From Polyangia bacterium (GTDB taxonomy: Bacteria; Myxococcota_A; Polyangia; Nannocystales; Nannocystaceae), in assembly GCA_030429545.1 (NCBI GenBank), contig JAUIFF010000001.1, positions 717,599 to 781,598 on the forward strand: a DNA stretch of 64,000 nt, written 5' to 3'. Each line of letters opens with the position of its first letter. The first letter of the stretch is position 1. The notes under the pieces are model-generated. The model made no database searches. It saw only the letters and a list, made by a program, of their open reading frames with translations, and had not been told where the DNA came from. Of the stretch, positions 1-10,735 are shown piece by piece. The position numbers were made by a program, and so were the translations under genes.

Positions 1-9
1 GACATGTCC

Positions 10-25
10 GCACAGAGTGCTGTGC
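10..25. other. small inverted repeat, possible end of an upstream transcript
   Basis: GCACAG, a 4-base loop (AGTG) and CTGTGC form a perfect 6-bp stem at the left edge of the window. There is no T-run, so it is only a weak terminator or protein-binding-site candidate. The gene it would belong to lies outside the window. Confidence 0.25.
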
Positions 26-101
26 CGGCTCGCATTGTGATCTGTACAACTAGAGAATCGGGGCCACGTGAGCGTCTTGATTAACGAAGGAGGAACTTTC
101 G

Positions 102-572
102 ATGCCCAAGACCCAATCCCGAAAATCGTTCTGTACAAGCCTGTTGCTCGCCTCGCTTATTGTGCCAGCAACTGCGTGCGCCAACCGCTGGCAACCGGCG
201 ACCCCGATCGTGCATGTGGCCGAAGCCCCGGTCGACCCGAGTTGGCGGGTCGAAGATGTGCTCGCACGGGCCCGCGCCGCTGGTTATGTCGCCGAGCAGG
301 TCGATGCCGAGCGCGGCTACCTGCGCTTTCGCGCAAAACTCGGTGATGGCGGCATGGACATGCACGGGGTGGTCGTGGGTGCCAATGGGTCGCCGGCCAG
401 CTATGGGTTTATGTCGGGGACCTCGACGCAGTGTTGGTTTGCCGTGCAAGTCGACCCCCGCGGGTCACTCGAACTGACAGCCAGCGGCTATCATGTCAAA
501 GATCACAAGGGCAAAATGCACAGGAAGTTGCGGGCCGAGATGCGGAGTTTTGCCGAGTTGATCGGTGCCTGA
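102..572 (+). CDS. hypothetical small lipoprotein
   Basis: A 156-residue protein with a basic N-terminus, a hydrophobic stretch at about residues 11-25 and a Cys at residue 26 (VPATAC), which fits a lipoprotein signal, although the -3 residue is Ala rather than Leu. The rest is a soluble domain of about 130 residues that I do not recognise. A strong ribosome binding site (AAGGAGGA) sits about 8 bases before the ATG and fixes the start. It stands alone upstream of rhlE. Function unknown; probably inner face of the outer membrane. Confidence 0.7.
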   Translation: MPKTQSRKSFCTSLLLASLIVPATACANRWQPATPIVHVAEAPVDPSWRVEDVLARARAAGYVAEQVDAERGYLRFRAKLGDGGMDMHGVVVGANGSPASYGFMSGTSTQCWFAVQVDPRGSLELTASGYHVKDHKGKMHRKLRAEMRSFAELIGA

Positions 573-798
573 GCGGGTGTGTTGCCGACCTGTGTGTGGA
601 CAGGGTCGGTCCGGGCGGGCCACAGCACGTGCAGCGACTCGCCCACAGTTTTACCGGTTTTGCCAATGAAAACGCCAGCTCTCCCAAATGCCCCCGCGAT
701 GTGCTACAGACAGTTTCGCGGCCGACGTTCGTCGAATGACCGTGTTCCGAACGTGTCGGCCCAGCAACAACCGCAGCTTTCAAAGCGGGGAATCCATC

Positions 799-2070
<1,272 letters not shown>

Positions 2071-2074
2071 ATCA

Positions 2075-2361
2075 CCGACAAGCTCCGGTGCCCGCGTTGC
2101 GCCAAGGTCCGGGCCATGAACTTCGAGGGGCATGTTCGAGGCCGATGGCGATGAACTTCGAGGGGCAAATGATCGAGGCCGAGGGCGATGAACTGTGCCC
2201 GAATTAGGTCTCGGCCAGTAGTAAGCTCCGAGGTCCCAGCCCGCTGAAATCCCACGACCAAGCTTGAACGGCAACACAGCGGCAGCATCCACCACGCGCC
2301 AAGGTCCGGCCTGGTCCTCGAGAACGGACCTCAACTTCTGACAAGTTCCGGTGCCCGGCAT
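2075..2361. repeat. intergenic block of imperfect short repeats
   Basis: This gap of 336 bases between rhlE and the yheU-like gene holds no convincing gene. It contains two tandem copies of a unit of about 37 bases (ATGAACTTCGAGGGGCA..CGAGGCCGA.GGCG, 2115-2150 and 2151-2187) and the start of a third. Two further words occur twice in exchanged order: GACAAG(C/T)TCCGGTGCCCG at about 2077 and 2341, and GCGCCAAGGTCCGG at about 2099 and 2297. The pattern suggests a decayed mobile or palindromic repeat. Confidence 0.6.
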
Positions 2362-2406
2362 GGGTCTCGGCGGCATCGTCCAACTCACCCAAAACCCGGC
2401 CTCGGC

Positions 2407-2631
2407 CTAGCGCCGGCGGATGATGGTGCAACTTTGGCGCTCGGGGTCAAACGCGATCCAGGCATGCCCAGCCCGGAGTTGCGCGAGGACCTCCGAGCGT
2501 TTGGTGTCGATCGAAACATCCGCCATCCCGTAGTCGGTTCCCTCGCGCAGGATGAAGTCGTCGACCACACCGAGTAGGGCATCGTGGGTGAGGCGGTCGA
2601 CCGGGATTTCGACGGGCGGAGATTGGCTCAT
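2407..2631 (-). CDS. YheU / UPF0270 family small protein
   Basis: A 74-residue protein with the family signature LREGTDYG in the middle, followed by a region that lines up with the QL..G.A.. segment of YheU. The family is about 70-75 residues, so the length fits the ATG at 2631; an upstream in-frame TTG at 2661 would add ten residues with no family support. The family is widespread in gammaproteobacteria and has no well-established function. It is single and convergent with rhlE. Confidence 0.75.
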   Translation of the reverse strand: MSQSPPVEIPVDRLTHDALLGVVDDFILREGTDYGMADVSIDTKRSEVLAQLRAGHAWIAFDPERQSCTIIRRR

Positions 2632-2717
2632 GGCGGGAGAGTATGCATCGCTTTCGACCAATTTCTAAGCCGCTGAAGCAATTGGGTGCTCGCTAGCCGC
2701 GGTATATTGCCGGTGTG

Positions 2718-4244
2718 ATGTGTCGAGGTCTGCCCACACTTTCCCTGCTAGCGCTCGCGCTGGGTTGTAGCGGCGCTCCCGTTGACGATGCCACCCAGAC
2801 CGACGCAATGGGTTCGACGGCATCGACGGCTTCGATGACCTCACAATCGGTAACCGCGACAACTTCGACTGGGGGTGTTACCTCGCAGGGCCCCACCGGT
2901 GAGCCCTCGACGACATCCGCCGGTGAGACCGACAGCAGTGGTGAAACCAGCGGGGAAACGACAGAAGATTCGGACAGCGTGACGACCGGACCGGGCGAGA
3001 CCACCTCTGATCCGGACACGACCGAGACCACCAGCGACAGCGAAACCACAGAGCCGACCGAGACCGACGGCGAGGGGGTCTGCGGGACCAAGTGTTGCGA
3101 TATCACCGAGTTTGGGGCGGTTGCCGACGACGACATCGACGACCAACCCGCGATCCAGGCGGCGATTACCGCTGCGTTGGCGACCGACCATAGGTTTGTC
3201 TATATCCCAACCGGCACCTGGGACATTGGCTCGACAATTGATATGACCTCGGGCCAGCCGGCCAAAGTCACGATTGCCGGGGCCGACTCTAAGGCCACGC
3301 GACTGCGGTGGATGGACAACTTGAACTATTCGATTTTTAACACCCATGGCGGCCACGACTATTTTAAGGTCGACCTGCGAACCCTGACGATCGACGGCCG
3401 ACACCTCGAGCACGCCAGCGGTTCGGGCCACGGTGTGCGTGCGGGCAATGGCTGGGAGGACGGCCACTTGCATATGCAATATCTCAATATTTTACATCCC
3501 GGATTTTATGGCGTGGGCATTCAAAATGGTGACCCCGGCGACCTCGGGGCGCTCAGTGTGTGGTTGACCGACAGCTACGTCGCCGACACCGGCTCGGACG
3601 GCGTCGACTTTAAGGCACCACCCGACGCGAACAACTACGATGTCCAGATTCAAAATGTGGTCTTTCACAATGTCGGTAATAGCGTGCGCGGGCTCGACGA
3701 GCAGGGCAATGGCAGCGACGCCGGTATCGACCTCACCGCCGACGGTTTTGGCATCTACCGGGTTACGATTGTTACCGACGCCTACAAGCATTTCGACAAC
3801 GTCTGGCACCCGCTGTTTGAAAAAAATGTCAGTGGTACCAACACGATTCAGGGAATTCGTCTGCGCAAGCGGGGCAATAGCTGGGCGGAGCCTGCGGCCC
3901 GCAATGGTTCAATCAACCGTGTGTATATTAAGTACCCCGAGCGTGGCGTGTTTTTTGAGGGGTGGAATCAAGGTGTTGTGATTGAGCGTACCCACATCAA
4001 GTCGGTCCCGCTCGATGGCGTGTACCTGCGCGGGGTCGACAACACCATCGAGAGCACGGTGTGCGCCGTCGATGCCGGTACCCCGCTCACGGTGAGCTCG
4101 GCCAACGGCAACGCGAACATGCAAAACAACACGATCGATGGCCCCGTCGCCAACTGTATCCCGATCGAGGAGGTCGGTGCCCTGCCGGAAAATCGCGACC
4201 AAAACAACTTGATCGACGTCGCCGAGCCGATGGACTGCGAGTGA
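2718..4244 (+). CDS. surface lipoprotein with pectate-lyase-like beta-helix
   Basis: A 508-residue lipoprotein. The signal ends in a good lipobox (LALGC, Cys 17). Residues of about 20-115 are a Thr/Ser/Glu/Asp-rich linker typical of myxobacterial surface proteins. From about residue 118 (CCDITEFGAVADDD) the sequence matches the start of the Pectate_lyase_3 type right-handed beta-helix, followed by repeated short strands with Asn/Asp/Gly turns. The fold occurs in polysaccharide lyases and hydrolases; the exact activity and substrate cannot be read. GTG at 2715 directly before the ATG is an alternative start. It is likely exported to the cell surface. Confidence 0.8.
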   Translation: MCRGLPTLSLLALALGCSGAPVDDATQTDAMGSTASTASMTSQSVTATTSTGGVTSQGPTGEPSTTSAGETDSSGETSGETTEDSDSVTTGPGETTSDPDTTETTSDSETTEPTETDGEGVCGTKCCDITEFGAVADDDIDDQPAIQAAITAALATDHRFVYIPTGTWDIGSTIDMTSGQPAKVTIAGADSKATRLRWMDNLNYSIFNTHGGHDYFKVDLRTLTIDGRHLEHASGSGHGVRAGNGWEDGHLHMQYLNILHPGFYGVGIQNGDPGDLGALSVWLTDSYVADTGSDGVDFKAPPDANNYDVQIQNVVFHNVGNSVRGLDEQGNGSDAGIDLTADGFGIYRVTIVTDAYKHFDNVWHPLFEKNVSGTNTIQGIRLRKRGNSWAEPAARNGSINRVYIKYPERGVFFEGWNQGVVIERTHIKSVPLDGVYLRGVDNTIESTVCAVDAGTPLTVSSANGNANMQNNTIDGPVANCIPIEEVGALPENRDQNNLIDVAEPMDCE

Positions 4245-4455
4245 GGAGGTTGAGATCGCCTAGCGCGCGCTGGTGCGGCTGAGAGGACGGGTTGGCTTGG
4301 TGCGGGCGAGGTGCTGAGTCGGCGGGAGGGTGCTTAAAAGGCACGGATGACCTATCTATTGCTATCTGTTCGAATGCTTGATTTTGCTCATCTGTGAGTA
4401 CACTCGAGTGCCGAGGGGCGCGTTTTTAGATTCGAACGGTGATAGTGTCCGCGCC

Positions 4456-5496
4456 ATGAATTCGCCACAAACCCCTCCGGGTGCCAACTTCCAGTCCGCT
4501 GCGGCCAAGAAACGAGCCCGCCGTGCGGAGAAAAAAGCCGAAGAGGGCGGCGGAGGAGGCGCGATGGAGCTCCTGCTCGACAAGAGCATCGACTTCGCGC
4601 TGATCTTTGTCGGCCTCTATGCCGCGACCGCCCTTCAGCGGTGCCAAGACACCGCCAAGGAAAAGCAGGAGTATGTCTCGCTGCTCAAGGACTTCAAGCG
4701 TGAGCTCGACGCGAACAAGGCCCAGGAGAAGTCGATCGAGAAAGACCTCGGTCCGATCGACGAGACCACCCCCGGCAAAAACCTCGGGCCCATGCAAAGC
4801 ACGTTCAAGCACTTCTTTGAGGCGTTGGCCAAGGACGAAAAGGTGCTCGCGTGCATGCACGACGAGTTTGTTTCGGCCCACGCCAAACCCGAAAAGGGCA
4901 AGGGCCACGACAAGGGCCACGGCGAAGAGGGTCATGGCGAAGAAGAGGGGCCCTCGTGCCACGAGCTCTATGCCGAGTTTGACAAGGCCCACGCCAACCA
5001 CGAGGCCGTTGGCTTCTCGTTTGAGCCGGCAGTCCTCACACCATTTTACCGACGCGAAGTCTGGCAGCTCTACCTCGCCGACGGCGTCAAGAAGTTCCGC
5101 AACAAAGAACTCGCCGTGCGGATCGCCGAGGTCTATGCCAACGCCGACCTCGTTGAGGAGCAGGTTGAGGACATCGAAACGACCTACAACGACGCGTTTA
5201 TGAAGCAGGTTGGACGGACCGCAGCCACCGATATGGAGCTCGCCGAAATCGTCCACGACGAGGAGACCCAACACGCACTCTCCGAAGCCGACATGACGCT
5301 GCTGCTACACGTCGACGAGGCGATCAAAGAGGAGCACTACGCCACCCTAGAGGTCGAGCGAACCCTCGAGCTCAAGGCCGAGCGCATGAAAAAAACCGTG
5401 CTGCTCATGCGCAAGGAAATCGACGAAGTCCAGGCCGCGATCGATGCAGAGCTCGACAAACTCGGCAGCGAGGCCGAGGGCGAAGAGGCGACCTAG
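4456..5496 (+). CDS. hypothetical membrane-anchored coiled-coil protein
   Basis: A 346-residue protein that I do not recognise as a family member. It has a Lys/Arg/Ala-rich N-terminus with a Gly run, one membrane segment at about residues 46-60 (DFALIFVGLYAATALQ), a charged His/Lys/Glu/Gly linker at about 144-170 and a long C-terminal Glu/Lys-rich coiled coil. The layout suggests a single-pass protein with a large cytoplasmic or periplasmic helical domain. I chose ATG 4456 because an in-frame extension to 4378 has no helix or signal character. Two hairpins follow the stop. Confidence 0.7.
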   Translation: MNSPQTPPGANFQSAAAKKRARRAEKKAEEGGGGGAMELLLDKSIDFALIFVGLYAATALQRCQDTAKEKQEYVSLLKDFKRELDANKAQEKSIEKDLGPIDETTPGKNLGPMQSTFKHFFEALAKDEKVLACMHDEFVSAHAKPEKGKGHDKGHGEEGHGEEEGPSCHELYAEFDKAHANHEAVGFSFEPAVLTPFYRREVWQLYLADGVKKFRNKELAVRIAEVYANADLVEEQVEDIETTYNDAFMKQVGRTAATDMELAEIVHDEETQHALSEADMTLLLHVDEAIKEEHYATLEVERTLELKAERMKKTVLLMRKEIDEVQAAIDAELDKLGSEAEGEEAT

Positions 5497-5521
5497 GTCG
5501 AACGATAGGTTCGCGTTGCCG

Positions 5522-5576
5522 CCGAGTGGAAACTCGGAACATGACATGGGGCGGTCAGGTTGGCCGCCCTGTTTTT
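5522..5576 (+). terminator. rho-independent terminator
   Basis: Two stems follow the coiled-coil gene. CCGAGT-GGAA-ACTCGG (5522-5537) has a GNRA-type loop. GGGCGG...CCGCCC (5549-5569) is followed by TGTTTTT. The second has the stem plus T-run of an intrinsic terminator and separates this gene from the ars module. Confidence 0.75.
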
Positions 5577-5652
5577 GTATGTGCACATACGAGCCCATAG
5601 CGCGAGCATGTGAGCTCCGTCGCGCTTGTCTATTTGCACATCGAACTCCTCT

Positions 5653-5668
5653 ATCGTATATCGACGAT
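5653..5668. promoter_or_regulatory. ArsR-type operator dyad upstream of arsR
   Basis: ATCGT, six bases, ACGAT: an inverted repeat 26 bases before the arsR start. A related but longer dyad (ATCGTTT...AAACGAT) lies before acr3, so the two look like two sites for the same regulator. Autoregulation by ArsR is usual for the family; binding here is inferred. Confidence 0.5.
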
Positions 5669-5694
5669 GAACACTGACTGGTGAGGAGCCCACC

Positions 5695-6033
5695 ATGAGC
5701 AAATCCCAACAAACAGCCTGTTGCCCGCCGGCCGAGCCAGATCCTCCGGTGCCCGCCAACGAAGATGAGGCCAACGAGCTGCTCGCCCGGCTGGCCAAGG
5801 CACTCGCGCATCCGGCCCGGGTTGCGATTTTGCGGATGCTTGTGCGCCAGCAGGGGTGCATTGTCGGCGACATTGTCGAGGTGCAACCGCTGGCCCAGTC
5901 GACGGTTTCGCAGCATCTCAAGCAACTCAAGTCGGCCGGTCTCATCCGCGGCGAGGTCGATGGTCCACGCGTTTGCTACTGCGTCGAGCCCGGTGCGGTC
6001 GCTGTGTTCAAAGCACTGGTCGAGGCCCTGTGA
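5695..6033 (+). CDS. arsR: ArsR-family metalloregulator of arsenite efflux
   Basis: A 112-residue winged-helix repressor. The helix-turn-helix ([12 protein letters not shown] ... [17 protein letters not shown]) is clear at about residues 38-85. The N-terminus carries a Cys pair (residues 9-10), and there are two more Cys at about 61 and 99, so the metal site is probably not the classic CxC in the DNA-binding helix. AGGAG lies a few bases upstream of ATG 5695. It directly precedes an Acr3 arsenite pump, with operator-like dyads before both genes, so derepression by arsenite or antimonite is likely. A metal other than arsenic cannot be excluded from the sequence alone. Confidence 0.85.
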   Translation: MSKSQQTACCPPAEPDPPVPANEDEANELLARLAKALAHPARVAILRMLVRQQGCIVGDIVEVQPLAQSTVSQHLKQLKSAGLIRGEVDGPRVCYCVEPGAVAVFKALVEAL

Positions 6034-6056
6034 CGGCACTTCTTTTCTTCAAATTC

Positions 6057-6079
6057 ATCGTTTTTCGCCGATAAACGAT
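6057..6079. promoter_or_regulatory. second ArsR-type operator dyad, upstream of acr3
   Basis: ATCGTTT, nine bases, AAACGAT: a perfect 7-bp inverted repeat in the short gap between arsR and acr3. It shares the ATCGT/ACGAT core with the dyad at 5653-5668, so the regulator may also control the pump gene separately. Confidence 0.5.
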
Positions 6080-6089
6080 AAGGCTACAA

Positions 6090-7118
<1,029 letters not shown>

Positions 7119-7144
7119 GGGCGCACAACATCGAGCCGGTCGGT

Positions 7145-7302
7145 TAGCAGCCCGTGGATTTTCTCGCCGCCACGCCTTGCTTGCCGGTTTTGTCGAGTTT
7201 GGGTCCCGCGAATTTTCCAGTAGCCCCCGCGACTGCTGCGATTCACGAAACCCAACTTCGACAAGCTCTTCGGCGCGAGGCGACACGCGAGAAAAACCAC
7301 GG
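7145..7302. repeat. MITE-like dispersed repeat, copy 1
   Basis: A 158-base element fills the gap between the convergent acr3 and lpxA genes. Its ends are a 16-bp terminal inverted repeat with one mismatch: CCGTGGATTTTCTCGC (7152-7167) and GCGAGAAAAACCACGG (7287-7302). It starts TAGCAGCCCGTGG and contains TTCGACAAGCTCTTCGGCG. Related copies lie inside hypF (43755-43899) and in tandem at 24591-24884. No transposase is encoded. Confidence 0.8.
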
Positions 7303-7306
7303 CCAC

Positions 7307-8083
7307 CTAGGCCTTCGAGCGGACAAACGGGTAGCGGCCGCGTTTAGACGGCTCGCTCAGCCACCTGCGCAAATAGACAATTTCCGGTGTTTGGGGCAGG
7401 TCGTCGAGGGGTTCTCGGCGGCGCATATGGTCGACCGCAGCGATGGCGTTTTTTTTGCGCTCGTCGCCTAGATTGGCGCGCTCGAGCCCGAGGGTGTTGG
7501 CCCGGTAGTGCCGCACGGGCTCGCCGGCGACGACTGTGAAGGGCAGGACATCCTTGCGCACTGCGATCAGTCCGGCAACCATTGCATATGCACCAATGCG
7601 ACACCATTGATGGGCCATGGTGCCACCGCCAAAAAACGCACCCGCACCAACTTCGACATGCCCGGCAAGGGCCACGCCTGTGGCCATAATCACCCCGTCT
7701 TCGAGGGTGCAGTCGTGGGCGAGGTGGGCGTTGTTCATGAGGTAACACCGCGAGCCGATCACCGTCGCGCCCTCCGGCGTGGTGGCCTTGGAGACCGTGA
7801 CCCCCTCGCGGAAAATATTGTCGTTGCCGATCCGAACAAAGGTACGGTCTTTGGGGTTGTATTTGAGGTCCTGTGGGCGACCCCCGAGCACCGCGTGCGA
7901 GTCGACATGGTTGCCCGAACCCATGCTGACCCCGGTGCGGATAACGGCATGATGGTCGATGACACATCGATCACCGATTTGCACACCGGCCTCGATCACC
8001 GCTCCAAACCCCACACGCACGCCGACGCCGAGCTCAGCCTTGGGCGAAACCCGGGCTCCAGAGTCAATTTCGGTTGGGTCCAT
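7307..8083 (-). CDS. lpxA: acyl-ACP:UDP-N-acetylglucosamine (or UDP-GlcNAc3N) acyltransferase
   Basis: A 258-residue left-handed beta-helix acyltransferase with repeated hexapeptides through about residue 180, the GGRPQDLKY motif (68-75) and the catalytic His in AHDC (His123). LpxA adds the first 3-acyl chain in lipid A synthesis in the cytoplasm. It is the last gene of an operon with gnnB and gnnA (six-base gap to gnnA), which make a 3-amino version of the sugar. This enzyme therefore probably makes an amide rather than an ester bond at position 3, as in Acidithiobacillus and Leptospira. Its stop lies five bases from a dispersed repeat. Confidence 0.92.
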   Translation of the reverse strand: MDPTEIDSGARVSPKAELGVGVRVGFGAVIEAGVQIGDRCVIDHHAVIRTGVSMGSGNHVDSHAVLGGRPQDLKYNPKDRTFVRIGNDNIFREGVTVSKATTPEGATVIGSRCYLMNNAHLAHDCTLEDGVIMATGVALAGHVEVGAGAFFGGGTMAHQWCRIGAYAMVAGLIAVRKDVLPFTVVAGEPVRHYRANTLGLERANLGDERKKNAIAAVDHMRRREPLDDLPQTPEIVYLRRWLSEPSKRGRYPFVRSKA

Positions 8084-8089
8084 GGCGAC

Positions 8090-8983
8090 TCAAAGCTTAC
8101 GAAGTCGGTGGATAAATTCAACGGCTTGTACACCGCATTCGAGCGGCGTCATCTCGGCAGTTGGGCGGTTGAGCACACGATCGCGAAACCCCTCGATTTC
8201 GCGCTGCAGCGGGGATGTGTGGGCGGTCGGCAGTTCGACAGGCCAGGGTTGCGGTTGCCCGTGCGGGTGTTGCTGCACGGTCTGGGTGACGAGGTTGGCG
8301 GTGAGCTGCCCGCGTTCACAGCGGGCAACAAGATAGCGGGTGCGTGCGGGTAATTGGCGGTCGGCGGTGACCGAAAAGGCGACGTTGTTGGCGAGCATGC
8401 CGGTCGCTTGCAGCCGGTCTTGTTGCCAGCAGATCGTCTCGACAGTTTGTAGCCCCCCGGCGAGCCAGTGCATCAGATCGGCGTCGTGGATGGCGAGGTC
8501 GAGGCCGACATCGAGTTGCCAGCTGCGCTGCGGCGGCGGCCCGCAACGCACGGCTTTGAGCGAGCGTAGCGGGCCGAGTGTTTGGTTGCGGACTGCTTCG
8601 ACCAGGGCCCTGGCCGCGGGATTAAATCGCTCGATATGCCCGACCCCAGCAACGAGCCCACGCTCGGCAAAGAGCCTCGCAATCCGTGTCGCATCGTCGG
8701 GCGTGGGCGCCAACGGCTTCTCAAAAAGTGTGTGTACATGATGTTTGGCGAGTACCCGGGCGATCGCCAGGTTTTCGCCCGGCGGGGTGGCGACAATCGC
8801 TGCATCGAGGCCGCGCGCGAGGAGTTCGGCCAGCGAGCGGTGCGTGGTGAACGGCAAGCCCGTGGTATCGCCAGCGGGATCGGCCGCGCCGACGACTTCG
8901 ATGTCGGAAACCTGTGCACATACATGGGCATGTCGCCGGCCAAAGTTGCCGAGCCCAATAATGCCGAGGCGAATGGGCCTCAT
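8090..8983 (-). CDS. gnnA: Gfo/Idh/MocA oxidoreductase, probable UDP-GlcNAc 3-dehydrogenase
   Basis: A 297-residue NAD-dependent sugar oxidoreductase: Rossmann motif GIIGLGNFGRRHAH at residues 7-20, the EKPL motif with the catalytic Lys at 88-91, and GHIERFNP at 115-122. In the GnnA/GnnB pathway this enzyme oxidises the 3-OH of UDP-GlcNAc to a ketone, which GnnB transaminates. The specific call rests on context: it overlaps a DegT-type aminotransferase upstream (ATGA) and lies six bases before lpxA, the arrangement known from lipid A variants with 2,3-diamino-glucose. Family membership is certain; the substrate is inferred. Confidence 0.82.
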   Translation of the reverse strand: MRPIRLGIIGLGNFGRRHAHVCAQVSDIEVVGAADPAGDTTGLPFTTHRSLAELLARGLDAAIVATPPGENLAIARVLAKHHVHTLFEKPLAPTPDDATRIARLFAERGLVAGVGHIERFNPAARALVEAVRNQTLGPLRSLKAVRCGPPPQRSWQLDVGLDLAIHDADLMHWLAGGLQTVETICWQQDRLQATGMLANNVAFSVTADRQLPARTRYLVARCERGQLTANLVTQTVQQHPHGQPQPWPVELPTAHTSPLQREIEGFRDRVLNRPTAEMTPLECGVQAVEFIHRLRKL

Positions 8984-10056
8984 CGAGCACCGTCGAGGAC
9001 GGCCTGCACAACCGTGTCGCAGTCAGCCGGCGAGAGATCGGGACGGATGGGAATCGAGAGTACTCGCCTAGCCGCGCCTTCGGTAACCGCCAAGCGGGCT
9101 TGCGGAGCAAACGACGGTTGCAGGTGACAGGGGCGGGGGTAGTACAGCCCGTACCCGACCCCGGCGCGCTCGAGGGCTGCACACATACGCTCGCGGTTGG
9201 CCACGCGAATGGTGTACTGGTGATAGGCATGCAACGCACCGGGCGCGGTAGTTGGCACGTCCACGACCGGGTGGAGAACTTCGTGGTAGCGCGCAGCGAG
9301 TGCGCGACGGGCCCTGTTGTGGGCCTCGAGCTTGGTGAGCTGCACTCGGCCCATGGCCGCGGCGATGTCGGACATGCGTTGATTGGTACCGACCGTGGTG
9401 TGGTGGTGACGGGCAGCAGCGCCGTGGTTACGCAGCAGTCGCAGGCGCTGGGCGAGCTCGTCGTCGTCGGTAATCACCATCCCGCCCTCGCCGGTTGTCA
9501 CGGCTTTGGTCGGATAAAACGAGAACGTTCCGAGGGCGCCAAATGTGCCGACATGGCGATCGTGCCAGCGGGCGCCGAGGGCCTGTGCGGCATCTTCGAG
9601 CAGGACACAGCCATGTGCCTTGCATAGCTCATCAAGCATGTCGCAAGGTGCAGGATGGCCAAAAAGGTGGACGGCGATGACCGCCTTGGTGGCGGTGGTC
9701 AAGCGGGGCTCGACGGTCGCCGGGCTCAGGCACATGGTGGCCGGATCGATGTCGGCAAACACCGGGGTGGCACCGACCATGCGCACGGCGTTCGCGGTGG
9801 CAATGAAGGTAAACGATGGCACGACCACTTCGTCGCCCGGGCCAATCCCGAGCGCGCGCAGTCCAAGTTCGAGGGCGACGGTGCCGTTGCCCACGGCAAT
9901 GCCATGCGCGGCACCGCAATACCCTGCAAACTCCTCCTCGAACTGCGCGACTTCGGGCCCGCCCGCGAGCTGGCCCGAAAGCAATACACGGGTGACCGCG
10001 GCGACCTCATCGCTACCCACCAATGGCCGCGAAAGTTCGATGGTGTTGGCGACCAC
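8980..10056 (-). CDS. gnnB: DegT/DnrJ/EryC1 aminotransferase, probable UDP-GlcNAc3N synthase
   Basis: A PLP-dependent sugar aminotransferase of about 358 residues. It has the glycine-rich GNGTVALELGLRALG segment, DAAQALGA, and the PLP Lys in FYPTKAVTTGEGGM. I placed the start at GTG 10056 because family members begin just before the IxLSRPLxG motif; an ATG at 10164 would add 36 residues without family support and would leave only 33 bases to the divergent gene. It is the first gene of the gnnB-gnnA-lpxA operon and should transfer an amino group from glutamate to the 3-keto sugar made by GnnA. Confidence 0.82.
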   Translation of the reverse strand: MVANTIELSRPLVGSDEVAAVTRVLLSGQLAGGPEVAQFEEEFAGYCGAAHGIAVGNGTVALELGLRALGIGPGDEVVVPSFTFIATANAVRMVGATPVFADIDPATMCLSPATVEPRLTTATKAVIAVHLFGHPAPCDMLDELCKAHGCVLLEDAAQALGARWHDRHVGTFGALGTFSFYPTKAVTTGEGGMVITDDDELAQRLRLLRNHGAAARHHHTTVGTNQRMSDIAAAMGRVQLTKLEAHNRARRALAARYHEVLHPVVDVPTTAPGALHAYHQYTIRVANRERMCAALERAGVGYGLYYPRPCHLQPSFAPQARLAVTEGAARRVLSIPIRPDLSPADCDTVVQAVLDGAR

Positions 10057-10197
10057 GAAACCATGCTCTGCGAGTCGCTGCGGATTGTCAACGTCGTTGC
10101 CCGTCCGCAAACACAGGTTCGCTACCTGCCCGCAAATACACATGGGGTCGCGCAAACCGTCCATGACAACCGCACGCAGACCCGCTATCGTCGAGCA

Positions 10198-10680
10198 ATG
10201 AGTACCTCACAACCTTCCGCTGACAGTCTACCGTTTCACGCCGGGGCTGTTCGCCAGCGCTACAATGTTGTCCCCCAAGCTGGTCAAGCCGCCGGCTACC
10301 TGAAGGCGGTCAAGTCGATCCTCGCCGCGGTCGATGGCCTGACCACACGTGAGTGGGATGCGTTTGTTCGCGGGATGAAAATGCTCGGGATCAGCGACGA
10401 AGTTCAGGCTGAAGTCGAGGCCTTTGACCCGACCAGCAAAACCGTGAAAGAACTGATTCCCGACCTCAAACCGGGGGGTATTGGCGCCCGTATGTTGCTG
10501 CGCGATGCGATCGAAATCGAGGGAGGGGACGGCTCCTATGGTGATAGCGAAAAAGCGACCATCGAAAAGATCGCTGCGGAACTCGGTGTCGATGCAATCA
10601 CCGTACGATCGATCGAAGCACTGGTAGCAATGGAGCAGGCTGTGCACCGCCTCCGCTCCGCGCTATTTCCTATTCAATAA
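10198..10680 (+). CDS. TerB-like domain protein
   Basis: A 160-residue soluble protein, all helical in appearance. The part from about residue 33 (VKSILAAVDGLTTREWDAFVRGM) to the end resembles the TerB/TerB-like fold, with an acidic, metal-site-like segment (RDAIEIEGGDGSYGDSE). TerB proteins occur in stress and metal-linked systems, but single copies have no defined role. It is divergent from gnnB and stands alone. The family assignment is by eye. Confidence 0.6.
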   Translation: MSTSQPSADSLPFHAGAVRQRYNVVPQAGQAAGYLKAVKSILAAVDGLTTREWDAFVRGMKMLGISDEVQAEVEAFDPTSKTVKELIPDLKPGGIGARMLLRDAIEIEGGDGSYGDSEKATIEKIAAELGVDAITVRSIEALVAMEQAVHRLRSALFPIQ

Positions 10681-10735
10681 AGTTGAATCACCGCACATTG
10701 AACAGCGCGGGGTAGGCTGGGTGGTCTGCCGCCGA

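Noticed and set aside
7508..8353. Plus-strand frame opposite lpxA/gnnA
   Set aside because: Both minus-strand genes carry catalytic motifs; this frame has none.
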